NCBI RefSeq assembly: GCF_025698545.1
Contig: NC_068566.1
Location: 46,169,192 to 46,233,191, forward strand
Direction: 5' to 3'
DNA length: 64,000 nt
Source: Gossypium raimondii
Taxonomy: Eukaryota > Streptophyta > Magnoliopsida > Malvales > Malvaceae
The notes under the pieces are model-generated. The model made no database searches and was not told the origin of the DNA. It saw nothing but the letters and a program-made list of their open reading frames with translations. Numbering within the stretch: position 1 is the first letter of the stretch; every line of letters starts with the position of its first letter. Shown here in pieces: positions 48,246 to 60,116 of this stretch. The position numbers and the translations under genes are program-made.

Positions 48246-50875
48246 TCATCAACCTTATGTTAATATTAAATATATATATATATAGATCTAATACATTTGT
48301 TTAATTTTTTATAACAAATAATTAATAAAAAATAATTACAACTGTGTTAATAAAACTTTTTTATCAAAATAGATAGGTTTCAAGTTTCTTTAGGGTAAAA
48401 ATTTATTAATCAATATAAAGTAATTAGAATTATTTTATTTTATTAATAATATTTTCATTATTAGTGTTACGATTACTAACTTCGAATGCATACTAAATTA
48501 CACTTATAAACATGTATTACTACAACAAAGATACATACAAATTATTCATTTAAAAGTTCAAAATAACCTTATTTTTAATGCATTGATAATACAACTAATT
48601 TATTTACACCCATTTTGTAGATATTAAAATAATAAAAATATGGATATGCAACATTTTCATATTTTTTAATTATATTTAATTACAATGATGTTAAGTATGA
48701 TTTGAGTTCTTTTCTTATAAATTTTTTATAATAAATAATTAAAATATATACTCACGTGCAATGCAGGTGAGTTTGAAACTTTCCAAGAAACTTTTGAAGA
48801 AATAAAATAACATTTTATTTTTATTATTATTATATTTAGAAGTAGAAAATGTTTTATTAAGTTTGAAATTACCGTCCGTTGGAATTCGTGTTGCTTTTGT
48901 TATTTTTAAATTAGTTATTCAATTTTGACTTAGACTTATATTTCAATAATATATAAAATTGCTAATTGAGTCTTATCTAAGTAGGTATTAATATTGTATC
49001 CAAACAAAAAAACATGAGTTTGAATACGTTGAAACATACTATTTTCTTATTTAAGGGTTGGGAGAGATCAAATAATTTTAAGCATTGTATAAAAAACAAA
49101 ATTAAGAATAATAAACACATAAACTCGTAAAAAATTATTGAAAAAATACAAATGATAAATTTGAAAGTTCTTTTTATAATTGTTATAGAATTCAACATCG
49201 TATGTTCATAGAATTTTCAAAAGAAAAATCAAAACTTTGTCATCAAGTTTGACCAAATCAAGATTCTACATGCTATTTCATCCTCATGGAATTCAATTAA
49301 ATCAAAACCAAATATTTATACATACAATTAACGTTGAAATTAACACTAAATTATACATTACACACTAAATTAACGTTGATATATGAATATAATATTAACC
49401 CTTTTCAATAAAATGGAAAATAGAAATTGCTGTTAAATTCTACCCCATAGAAAATAATGACAAACCAAATTTGAAGAAAAGTAAATTTCTCCTTGAATAA
49501 TATTGGGGTTCAAACAAGGTGGCTGGAAAGTATTATCCAAATTTCTTATTAATTTGCAGAAATAAGCAACGAAGTTGTAACGCGATCAATATAATATATT
49601 ATCAATAAGTCTTGTCAATTGAATCTTAAATCGATTGATATTAATAATGTTTTAAGCATTGTACCAAATATATATATGTCAGTATAAGAGTCAAAATACA
49701 TTTTACTCCGGAAAAAAATTAATAGTGTAGAGCCATAGTCCACAATACTGACTTATTTTGTTTTCATTCAACCCTCAATACTGACATCACTACAGAAGAA
49801 AACAAGCCAAAAATATTTATAAAGTTAAGAAGATGAGTTTTAACTGGAAGTGTTGGGCAGGTTGGTGCCGGCAATGGAACGCCATTGTTCTGGTGCTGCC
49901 GTTCCTATATCCTTTGGGGCCAACGTAAGACATTGAAGAAGCCCCCATAAAATAATGGATTATTATTGGACTTTTAGTCCAAACGATAGTAGTAATAATC
50001 ATCATTTATGTCCTACTATATGATCAGTCCATGTTTGGAAATATAGATTCCGCTGCCTTGAATTGAATACACTACACAGTGACGCACATGGCAGACCCCA
50101 AGTGCCCCCTCCCTCCCACCAATTTTTTTAATAACAAAATAACAAGTACGCCATGCTTTATTAATTCTCTTTATTATAGTTTATTCAAAATTTCCCCCTA
50201 ACCATGGCATAAATAATAATAATTTTTACCTATTTCATTTTCTTTAAGGTGATTAATATATGTTTTCATAACCAGGTTAAGTTGGGTATGTGTTAATTCG
50301 TGTTGAGATCGATTTTTTAGCCCAGTTGAATGGGTCCGATTCGATTCTTTATTCAATCAGTTCAAAATTTTTCAAATCAGTACTCCAATCGACTGTTGAT
50401 TCAATTGATTTGATCGATTGATTCGATCCGATTTAGATAATATTAGAACAAATTAATTTAATGTTATAGAGTGTATCATAATTACTAAAACATGTTTTTA
50501 GAGAACTAAAACTTTTAAAAATATCATAAATCATAAACTCGTTTGTTACACATCATTTGATATTATAGAAAATTAAATATAGTTGTTTTATGTTGAAAGT
50601 TAAATATTTTTAAATACAAGTTAATAATTTTAATTTGTAATGTTATTCAATGATAATAACTTGTACGATATTAGTTTGAAATTATCTATTGCATCTGAAC
50701 TGGACTAACAAATATACAAATTAATTTTCATTAAAGTAATACGGCAGTGGCCATCGACTCTGACTGTTATGCTGGCGGTTAGCTCTCTCGTTGGACTTGA
50801 ATTTCAGCAAATTACAAGTCTACAACTACGCGCTTTAACTTCATTATTTTAGAGAAGTAGACCATTGGCTCTGTG
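48246..50875. other. Non-coding sequence between locus 5 and CYP706B1
   Basis: Up to 50672 it copies unit 1. After that it is unique and contains the distal promoter of CYP706B1. No gene is supported. Confidence 0.5.
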
Positions 50876-50887
50876 CTACGTACGTAG
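50876..50887 (+). promoter_or_regulatory. 12-bp ACGT palindrome in the CYP706B1 promoter
   Basis: CTACGTACGTAG is a perfect palindrome with two ACGT cores, the type of core bound by plant bZIP and some bHLH factors. It lies 10 bp before the TATA box. Locus 3 keeps only one half (AACGTAGTTG at 25721). Confidence 0.55.
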
Positions 50888-50896
50888 TAGGAGTAC

Positions 50897-50904
50897 TATA
50901 AATT
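50897..50904 (+). promoter_or_regulatory. TATA box of CYP706B1
   Basis: TATAAATT in the context GTACTATAAATTATGGCC, 102 bp before ATG 50999. A 5' UTR motif AAATTTCTTGGTTTTCCTC follows at about 50967-50985. Confidence 0.72.
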
Positions 50905-50998
50905 ATGGCCACTTTACAGCAATATTATTGCAGTTCCTGGTTGGTTACCTCTGTGTTTTCAACTTAAAATTTCTTGGTTTTCCTCAAGAAGGAAGAAG

Positions 50999-52701
50999 AT
51001 GTTGCAAATAGCTTTCAGCTCGTATTCATGGCTGTTGACTGCTAGCCACCAGAAAGATGGAATGTTGTTCCCAGTAGCTTTGTCATTTTTGGTAGCCATA
51101 TTGGGCATTTCATTGTGGCACGTATGGACCATAAGAAAGCCAAAGAAAGATATCGCCCCATTACCGCCGGGTCCCCGTGGGTTGCCAATAGTGGGATATC
51201 TTCCATATCTTGGAACTGATAATCTTCACTTGGTGTTTACAGATTTGGCTGCAGCTTACGGTCCCATCTACAAGCTTTGGCTCGGAAACAAATTATGCGT
51301 AGTCATTAGCTCGGCACCACTGGCGAAAGAAGTGGTTCGTGACAACGACATCACATTTTCGGAGAGGGATCCTCCCGTTTGTGCAAAGATTATTACCTTT
51401 GGCCTCAATGATATTGTATTTGATTCTTACAGTAGTCCAGATTGGAGAATGAAGAGAAAAGTGCTGGTACGTGAAATGCTTAGCCATAGTAGCATTAAAG
51501 CTTGTTATGGTCTAAGGAGGGAACAAGTGCTTAAAGGCGTACAAAATGTTGCTCAAAGTGCTGGCAAGCCAATTGATTTTGGTGAAACGGCATTTTTAAC
51601 ATCAATCAATGCGATGATGAGCATGCTGTGGGGTGGCAAACAGGGAGGAGAGCAGAAAGGGGCCGACGTTTGGGGCCAATTTCGAGATCTCATAACCGAA
51701 CTAATGGTGATACTTGGAAAACCAAACGTTTCTGATATTTTCCCGGTGCTTGCAAGGTTTGACATACAGGGATTGGAGAAGGAGATGACTAAAATCGTTA
51801 ATTCTTTCGATAAGCTTTTCAACTCCATGATTGAAGAAAGAGAGAACTTTAGCAACAAATTGAGCAAAGAAGATGGAAACACTGAAGCAAAAGACTTCTT
51901 GCAGCTTCTTTTGGACCTCAAGCAGAAGAACGATAGCGGAATATCGATAACAATGAATCAAGTCAAGGCCTTGCTCATGGTAAGCTTCTTCATCTATCAT
52001 ACTGCATAGATCATCTTTCTTTTTTATTACCTTATTTTCTTGGGATGCTAATAAGTTTTTTTTTTAATCAGGACATTGTGGTGGGTGGAACTGATACAAC
52101 ATCAACCATGATGGAATGGACAATGGCTGAACTAATTGCAAATCCTGAAGCAATGAAAAAGGTGAAGCAAGAAATAGACGATGTTGTCGGTTCGGATGCC
52201 GCCGTCGATGAGACTCACTTGCCTAAGTTGCGCTATCTAGATGCTGCAGTAAAGGAGACCTTCCGATTGCACCCACCGATGCCACTCCTTGTACCCCGTT
52301 GCCCGGGCGACTTAAGCAACGTTGGTGGCTATAGCATACCAAAGGGCACCAGGGTCTTCTTAAACATTTGGTGTATTCAGAGGGATCCACAGCTTTGGGA
52401 AAATCCTTTAGAATTCAAGCCTGAGAGGTTCTTGACTGATCATGAGAAGCTCGATTATTTAGGAAATGATTCCCGGTACATGCCGTTTGGTTCTGGAAGG
52501 AGAATGTGTGCCGGAGTATCTCTCGGTGAAAAGATGTTGTATTCCTCCTTGGCGGCAATGATCCATGCTTATGATTGGAATTTGGCCGACGGTGAAGAAA
52601 ATGACTTGATTGGCTTATTTGGAATTATCATGAAGAAAAAGAAGCCTTTAATTCTTGTTCCTACACCAAGACCATCAAATCTCCAGCACTATATGAAGTA
52701 A
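50999..52701 (+). CDS. CYP706B1: CYP706B1, (+)-delta-cadinene 8-hydroxylase
   Basis: Exon 1 is 50999-51979, the intron 51980-52071 (GTAAGC...CAG) and exon 2 52072-52701, giving 536 residues, the length I recall for cotton CYP706B1. The start MLQIAFSSYSWLLTAS and internal blocks agree with the published protein as remembered; individual substitutions cannot be judged here. Features: membrane anchor (about 24-42), PPGPRGLPIVGY hinge, helix I GGTDTT, KETFRLHP (ExxR), KPERF and heme loop FGSGRRMCAG. The enzyme, on the endoplasmic reticulum, hydroxylates (+)-delta-cadinene at C8, an early step from farnesyl diphosphate to gossypol and related defence aldehydes. It is the most diverged of the six loci and has an intact promoter core. 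Confidence 0.93.
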
Positions 52702-53389
52702 CTTTACTATTGTATTTCTTTTATACCACTTTATTTCCTCTTTGTCATGTTTAGGCAACAATTCTAAGTAATAAGTTTGGCTATATGGTGAAGAATAATG
52801 TGTTTATTATACATCATAAGCAATGAGCTCTTTCCCGACCCTAGAGCAATACAATGATACTGTGTATTAAGTGAAATCAACAAATTTTTATTCTAAAATG
52901 CATTTTTGTGCTCAAGATTTTGAATTTGCTTAAATTCTTACTATTCAACTCGATTATAGAAAATTAGGTACAATATCTAAATTGCCCATATCCTCATAAG
53001 TTCTCAGCTAGTTGCCCTATAAAGGACAGGCGTGATGGTGATCTCAGTGTGCATCGAAAGCCTACAGGCGAACATGAACTGGAGGTGGTTTCGTGGTAAA
53101 TGTCAAAGCTATGAAAAGTTATTGGATGCTTTCTTACCTCAAAAGAGAAGTGAAAGGAGTTTATAAGGTTTAACCACAGTTACAAAACAAGAAAAACAAA
53201 GATTAAAGAAAACCAAATCCTTTCCTCTTCTCTACATTAGGGACCTCTCCGTGCCAGTACGAAATCTCAGATCACATATTAAAACGATAAACTAGATCAA
53301 ATCCAAGACAATCACTCATCTACTAGAGAATGAATAAGACCTTCTAGCTGCTCAAGACATCTGTTTCATGACACTCAGCTAGGATGATT
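52702..53389. other. 3' flank of CYP706B1
   Basis: Contains the presumed 3' UTR (AT-rich, to about 52900), then unassigned sequence. No gene is recognised. Confidence 0.5.
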
Positions 53390-53534
53390 GATGTTTTGCC
53401 TCTGTCCCCACAACCTCTTGAACCACCGTCGGAGCTTCTTCGATCCACCAGACATCATGTTTTCGTCGAAATCCTTCATTGGCTAGTAGGTGGGCTACTC
53501 GATTTCCCCCTCTTTATATGTTAGAACTTGATTC

Positions 53535-53981
53535 TGTTGAACATGGACTGTAATGCAACAAAAGGCCGTGAAGCGCATAAGCAATTGCAGCAGAACCAAA
53601 GATTCGAGTAGGACCGTAAATGACTTGGTTCTTTTGTTTACTTTTGATTATTTTGTAATGCTATCAAAGCTTGAATGTAACTAGACCTTAGAGTTGTTAG
53701 GATTTGAATTTGATAAATGTAATGGCTGAATTATTCAACTCTTTAATTCGTATTGTTTTGTAGTGCAACTTGCTAAAACTGATGGGAGCAGTTACAAATG
53801 TTAGGTAACTGTCATACTTTTTTTGTAACACCATATATTTCAAAGTTTCAATGAGAAAACTGATTTTGCTTCATCGGTTACTAGTTGTTCTTAGTCTTCC
53901 ATCTTTTTCATTGTTTTTCTTTGCTGTTTATGCTCTATGAAGTTTCATTTTTCTTTGTTTGCTGCTACCATTGTTCCAACA
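53535..53981 (+). repeat. 5' LTR of copia element 2
   Basis: 447 bp, TGTTGAACATGGACTG...TTGTTCCAACA. It differs from the 3' LTR by clustered substitutions in its first 100 bases and about 10 bp of length. Confidence 0.92.
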
Positions 53982-54081
53982 AATGGTAATCAGAGCCTCC
54001 TATCTTTGAGGACCTCTGCTGTTTAAGTTTTAGTTTTCAAAACAAAGTCAGAATCATGTTTGCAAAGTCAGTTTCAGCAGC

Positions 54082-54890
54082 ATGAGTTTTGCTCCTCCTC
54101 CACCACTAATTTTTTCTGGAGATAACTACCACATTTGGGTAGTCAAGATGAAGACATATCTCCAAGCACTTGACCTCTGGAGTGCAGTTGAAAGTGACGT
54201 CGAGCCACCATCATTAAGAGCAAATCCTACCATTGCTCGGATCAGACAACATGGTGAGGAACGAGCCAAGAAGCACAAAGCTATAGCCTGTCTGCAGAAT
54301 GGTGTGTCTGATGTTATCTTTACTCGCATCATGGCCTGTGACTCTCCTAAGCTGGCATGGGACAGGCTGAAAGAGGAGTTTATGGGATCAGACAAGACCA
54401 GGTAGCAACAAGTCATCAACCTGAGAAGGGAGTTTGAAAATTTAAAAATAAAGGAGTCAGGAACTATTAAACAGTATTATGATAGAATAATGGCTATTGT
54501 CAATAACATAAGACTCCTAGGAGAGGATTTTAGTGACAGTAGAGTGGTTGAGAAGGTGATTACCACTCTTCCAGAGATATTTGAATAAAAAATCTCCTCA
54601 CTGGAGGATTCGAGGGACCTCACAACCATTTCATTGTCTGAATTGGTTAATTCTCTCTATGCACTCGAGCAGAGGAGAGCTAGCAGATAGGAGGAGAACC
54701 CTGAATGAGCCTTTCAAGCAAGAGCCAGAGAAGGTTCTAGCTCAAATCAGAGAACTAAAAAACCTTGGTTTGAAAGAAAGGACAAAGCAAGGAGAGAAGC
54801 AAACAGAGAAGCAGGCAGAAGGAGGTTTCCACTATGCATTCACTGAAAAAAGACCAATCATTTGGAGAAATTTTGCTGGACCAGACTAGA
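54082..54890 (+). pseudogene. Copia element 2 gag region
   Basis: ATG 54082 opens a gag frame (MSFAPPPPLIFSGDNYHIW, then WDRLKEEFMGSDKTR), interrupted by a stop at 54403. Sequence after it (54404-54600) continues the UBN2-type gag region in the same sense with another stop. A zinc-knuckle part follows at about 54890-54950 in a broken frame (CKSCKQYGHHENIC-like). Confidence 0.82.
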
Positions 54891-55062
54891 CATACAGTGT
54901 AAGAGTTGCAAGCAGTATGGCCATCATGAGAATATTTGTAGAAATCATGAGAAGCCTTAAGATCAGCCAGTACAAGCCAAGACTGCTGAGGACATACAAG
55001 CTCAAGAGGAGCATGTATTCACTGCCTCATGTTTTGCAGTCAACAACAAGTGTAGTTGGCTT

Positions 55063-56514
55063 ATGGACAGTGGTTGCTCACACCACATGGCTGCTGATGA
55101 GAGTTTGTTTAAGAACCTTGACAGGAGCTATGTCTCGAAGGTCAGGATAGGTAATGGGAACTTGATTGAAGCAAATGTCAGAGGTGATGTTGTGATCTAC
55201 ACTGGATTAGGTAACAAAGTCATTTCTGATGTTCTCTTTGTGCCAGAAATTAATCAGAATTTGCTTAATGTAGGCCATTTAGTCAAGAAAGGCTATTTTC
55301 TAGTTTTCAAGAATGATTCTTGTGTTATAAGTGATGCTCATGGTAGGGAGATAGTCTCAGCACCTATGGCAGACAAGTGTTTCATGTTGGATGTGAGTCA
55401 GCTTGAGAAAAGTGCCTATACAAGCTCAGTTGATAATACTGATCTTTGGCACAAGAGGTTTGGCCATGTTAATCTCAAGTCACTCAATTTACTGCACAAA
55501 ATGAGTATGACAGAGGAGATGGTGAAGGTTAATGTAAGTGAATCAGTTTGTGAGGTGTGTCAGCTTGGTAAATAGGCTAGGCTGCCTTTTCTAGCAAACC
55601 AGGCATGGAGGGCTCGAGACATACTTGAGCTGGTGCACTCAGATGTCTATGGACCAATGAAGACACCTTCATTGAATGGTAGTAAGTACTTTATATTGTT
55701 TATTGATGATTTAACCAGATTTTGCTGGGTTTACTTTATGAAACAGAAGTCATAGGTGTTTGAAATGTTTGGAAAGTTCAAGGCTTGGGCAGAAAATCAA
55801 GCAGGCTGCAAGATTAAGGCTTTAAGAACAGACAATGGTTCTGAATACTTGTCTGAAAGATTTCAGAAGCTATGTGAGCAGGATGGAATCCATCATCAGC
55901 TGACCATAGTGTACACTCCTCAGCAAAATGGAGTGAGTGAGAGGAAGAACAGGACAATGATGAACATGACTAGGTGTTTGTTGTTCCAAAGCAAGCTTCC
56001 AGGCATTTTTTGGGCTGAAGGTGTCAATACTTTAGTATACTTGCTCAATAGGCTACCAACACATGCTGTGAAGGACAATACCCCTTTTGAAGCTTGGTAT
56101 AGTCTTAAACCTGTTGTCTCACATTTAAAATTGTTTGGCTGCATATGTTATGTACTTGTACCAGCAGAAAGAAGGACCAAACTTGAGAAGAGGTCAATTG
56201 CTGGCATATTTGTTGGCTACAGTAGCTGTAAGAAGGGCTACAGAATATTTGAACCCTCGACCAAGAAGATTTTGGTAAGTAGGGATGTTAAATTTGATGA
56301 AACAAGGTTTTGGAACTTTGATGGTTCAGATACAAGTCAGTTTGAAGAAGAGAAAGGTGATAGCAACCTGGAATTGGCAGAAAGTGAAGTCAGTAATGCC
56401 AATGTTGATGATGATTCTGTGAGAGGGACCAGGTCCATTGCTGAACCCCAAGCTATGAAGAGGCTGCTAGAATTAAGAGTTGAAAGAAAGCTATGGAGTC
56501 TGAGATCGATATGA
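55063..56514 (+). pseudogene. Copia element 2 protease and integrase region
   Basis: The protease motif MDSGCSHHM is at 55063. The integrase zinc module (LWHKRFGHVN ... CEVCQLGK) ends in a stop at 55573, and another stop lies at about 55753. The catalytic core follows, with RTDNGSEYL (second Asp) at about 55828 and PQQNGVSERKNR (Glu) at about 55920. The C-terminal part includes FGCICYVLVP and GYRIFEP. Confidence 0.87.
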
Positions 56515-57988
56515 TCCACAAAAATGACACTTGGGATCTAGTGGACAGACTTGAACAGAAGAAAGCCATTGGTGTCAAGTGGGTTTACAAGGTCAAGTTC
56601 AATGTAGATGGCTCTCTGAATAAGCACAAGGCAAGGCTTGTGGTGAAAGGGTACAACCAACAGTTTGGCATTGATTTTGAGGAAACTTTTACTCCAGTAG
56701 CAAGGCTGGATACTATAAAGTTACTATTTGCCTTGGCTGCACAGAAACAGTGGAAGGTTCACCAGCTTGATGTCAAGTCAGCCTTCTTAAATGGCTTCCT
56801 TAAAGAGGAGATTTATGTTGAACAGCCTGATGAATTTAAAGTTCAAGGAAAGGAAGACAAGGTTTATAGGCTAAAGAAGGCACTTTATGGTTTGAAGCAG
56901 GCCCCTCGAGCCTGGTAAGACAGAATTGATGAATATCTGTCTAAACTCAACTTTGACAAAAGCTTGAGTGAACCAAATTTGTTTGTGAAGAAGTCTAAAG
57001 ATGAGACACTATTGATTGTGTTAATATATGTGGATGATTTGTTAGTGACTGGAAGCAAAATTGAGATGATTCAAGAGTTTAAGGAAAAAATGCAAGTCAT
57101 GTTCGATATGACAGACTTGGGAACTATGAGCTATTTCCTTGGTATGGAAGTGAGTCAGGTTGATCAAGGCATTTTTATTAGTCAGCATGCATTTGCCTTA
57201 AAGATACTCACTAAATTTCATATGGAAAATTTCAAGCCAGTGAGTACACCTCTGGTTATAGGACTGAAGTTGAGCAGCTATGGAAATGAAGAAAAAGTGG
57301 ATGAAAGGGAGTATAGAAGTATAATTGGATGTTTACTATACTTAACAGCAACTAGACCTGATCTTATGCACTCGGTCAGTTTGCTATCTCGTTTCATGCA
57401 TAGCTGCAACACATCACATTTAAAGGCAGCAAAGAGAATCCTCAGGTATGTCAAAAGAACCTTGAAATTTGGAGTGATGTTCAAGTCAGGAAGTAAGTTG
57501 AAGTTAACTGGCTACTCAGACAGTGACTGGGGAGGTTCGATTGATGATATGAGGAGTACCTCAGGCTACCTTTTTACACTTGGTTCGGGAGCTTTCTGTT
57601 GGAGCTCTAAAAAGCAACAAACGGTTGCTCAATCAACTGCTGAGGCAGAGTATATAGCAAGAATGGAGCGAGAAGCTGTGCTATTTGGCTTAGAAAATTG
57701 TTGTGTGATTTGAATAAGGAACAATTTGAACCTACCGAGATTATGGTTGATAATCAGTCAGCAATAGCTATCTCCAAGAATGCTGTTTTTCATGGCAAAA
57801 CAAAACATTTTAAACTTAAATTCTATTTTGTTCGAGAGGCAGTGCAATCAAAGGATGTAAGTCTTGCACATTGTAGCTCACAAGACCAATTGGCTGATAT
57901 TCTGACAAAGCCTCTTGGTACTATGAGGTTTGAATTTCTTAGAGAATCAGTTGGTGTTTGTTGCCTACAGTCCAAGGAGGAGTGTTGA
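56493..57988 (+). pseudogene. Copia element 2 reverse transcriptase and RNase H region
   Basis: Reverse transcriptase motifs: [33 protein letters not shown] and [12 protein letters not shown] (stop directly after, 56918), then YVDDLLVTG at about 57027. RNase H follows, with GYSDSDWGGS, STSGYLF, STAEAEYIA and, after a frameshift near 57710, DNQSAIAISKN and ADILTKPLG. The element cannot make a complete protein. Confidence 0.87.
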
Positions 57989-58439
57989 ACATGGACTGCA
58001 ATGCAACAAAAGGCCAGGAAGCAGACAAGCAGCTGCAGCAGACCAGCATTCGAGCAGGACCAGAAGCAGCTTGGTTCTTTTGTTTACTTTTGATTATTTT
58101 GTAATGCTATCAAAGCTTAAATGTAACTAGACCTTAGAGTTGTTAGGATTTGAATTTGATAGATGTAATGGCTGAATTATTCTGCTCTTTAATTTGTATT
58201 ATTTTGTCGTGCAACTTGCTAAAACTGATGGGAGCAGTTACAAATGTTAGGTAACTGCCATACTTCTTTTGTAACACCATATATTTCAAAGTTTCAATGA
58301 GAAAATTGATTTTGCTTCATCGGTTACTGGTTGTTCTTAATCTTCCATCTTTTTCATTGTTTTTCTTTGTTGTTTTGTGAGCTTATACTCTGTTGTGAAG
58401 TTTCATTTTTCTTTGTTTGCAGCTGCCATTGTTCCAACA
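57983..58439 (+). repeat. 3' LTR of copia element 2
   Basis: 457 bp, TGTTGAACATGGACTG...TTGTTCCAACA, followed by the target copy GATTC. Confidence 0.92.
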
Positions 58440-59200
58440 GATTCTTTCAAAGCTCGCAGAAATTTATGTCGCTTCCCAGATAAATTTACTAGTTATCAAT
58501 TTGTCAATGCATGTCGCTTTAAGCTTCTTTATTACCACCAAGGAGTCGCCTTCTACTTCCACAAACCGGAAACCCATCTCCTGAGTGAATCTGATTGCTT
58601 AGGTACTTGCTAAGGCCTCTGCAGTTAGAACATCAAGTATGTAACAATTCCATAAGCAAGTTGTGTCCATAATAAACCCTTCATTGTTTTTTTAAGATAA
58701 TAAATGTCCTTAATCCTTCCAGATCCTTGTTGAAGCTTACATCGAAGTTTACCCGAACAAAAGGCTCCAAAGGAGGTCGCCACCCTATTGACTTTGTTGG
58801 CTTAAGCTTTAACTGTTCCCTTGTTAGTGTTTCTAATTCTCTAGTATAACCCAATGTTTCTAATTCTCTAGCATAACCCAATACAAAGGTAAAAGTCTCA
58901 AAACTTGTTTGCTGTTTGCTTTCATGCACCAACCTATTCCTTGAGAGCTAAATTGCCCAAATTGCTACAATAATAATTAGCTTTTGATAATTGCTCCTCC
59001 CATTGAATAATTTTCCAACCGACTTACCAAAGAGTGCTCTACTTGGCTTATCACCCAATTGATTCCCAATTTGTACCAAACCTGTAAGGCTATTGTGCAA
59101 TCTAAGCATGTTTTTAGACTGCAAAGTAAGGGGAGAATAGGTCTCTTCGATTGGGTGCCATGCTATCTACCAATTCAATTCACAAGCTCATGATCTAAAT

Positions 59201-60116
59201 TTGTAGAGATTTGAAAATATAGTTCGGTTGATTGATAATATAACATTTCATTTTACATCATATTTTACCTTAAAATGTTACCTTAAATTTTTCTTAAAAA
59301 TTACATTCGTGAAATTTGATTTTAAAATTAATATAAAGTATTTGATAAATGCATTTCACTTTTGTTGTTGAGAAAGAAAAAAAAAATATGATCCTTTTCT
59401 TTTAGGGAAATAAATATACTTAAAAAAATAATAATTCCATATGTATGTAATTTCCAGTCAATAATATATTACTAAAATACATTTGATCTTGATAATAATA
59501 CGATTTTTTTTCTTTCTGGGAGATAAATTAATTGTCTGCAGCATTGTTGTGAGATAGCCAATCATGCAATAGCCCGTACAAATGGCGAACAGTTTAAATG
59601 CGAATCACTTAGCGGATTGTTAATTAACGAACTGTCTCGTGGACTGACATTATGCAGACAATCTATATGATACAAGTCTGGCGGACTGTCAAGTGAGAAC
59701 AAATTTGCGGACACATGAAGCTGCAATCTGTATGACGGGATTGAAGAAATGTGGAGTATATTCGTGAAATGTGCCTGCGGACTGTATCCGCAGTTAGAAT
59801 GAAGTTGTTTTGGTGCACGCTACCAGTGATGAGTGCGTGTTTGTTTTAGATAAAATCAACCTTAGTTGGTAGATTTTTTTTATGTGTTTAAGTAATGATT
59901 CACATATTTGGTTAATTTATTTTATGTACTCTTGTAAAATAATTCATATATACTGTAAAGTTTGAAAAAATGAAATATAGAGCAGACTCGATATACTGCT
60001 AATTCTCTGTTTTGCTTTCTTTCTTTGTTCTTTAACACCCACAAGTATCCTCCTCCAGGCATGAACTAGGATGATATGGTTAGAGAGAAAGGGATTTTCA
60101 AGTGGTAATCAAGATT
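59201..60116. other. Intergenic sequence between LINE remnant and amine oxidase
   Basis: No gene is supported. About 59545-60050 looks LTR-like (TGTTGTGAGATAG start, TATATACTG box, pyrimidine-rich tail), but no paired copy or target duplication was found. Confidence 0.4.

Larger units (their letters stand above)
42525..50672. repeat. Tandem duplication, unit 2
   Basis: Homologous to 31495-42524. It contains pseudogene locus 5. Relative to unit 1 it gained a 413-bp hAT MITE (43138-43550), a 584-bp Harbinger-like MITE (46000-46583) and an expanded TA tract. It lacks the PMD-carrying MULE. It ends at TTGTACGATATT (50661-50672), after which unique sequence leads to CYP706B1. Confidence 0.88.
53535..58439 (+). 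mobile_element. Ty1/copia LTR retrotransposon 2
   Basis: A 4.9 kb element with LTRs 53535-53981 (447 bp) and 57983-58439 (457 bp), canonical TG...CA ends and a perfect target duplication GATTC (53530-53534, 58440-58444). A primer-binding site TGGTAATCAGAGCC lies at 53984 and a purine-rich tract (CCAAGGAGGAG) precedes the 3' LTR. The LTRs differ at many positions and in length, so it is older than copia element 1. The order gag, protease, integrase, reverse transcriptase, RNase H is kept, with several stops. Confidence 0.95.
53390..59200 (-). pseudogene. LINE-type retrotransposon 3' end with RNase H-like domain, split by copia element 2
   Basis: On the minus strand, 59190-58940 reads like the zinc-finger/linker end of plant non-LTR pol (VWYKLGINWVISQ, then SRNRLVHESK). 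Next comes an RNase H-like domain: WRPPLEPFVRVNFDVSFN at about 58790, then a frameshifted EALAST, IRFTQEMGF and VEVEGDSLVVIKKL (58640-58520). It continues across the copia insertion as NRVAHLLANEGF (53500-53460). Stops and frame changes show it is dead. Joining across the GATTC target duplication restores collinearity, so the RNase H piece predates the copia. Confidence 0.78.

Noticed and set aside
59545..60050. Possible solo LTR
   Set aside because: TG start and TATA-like box present, but no matching end, second copy or target duplication.
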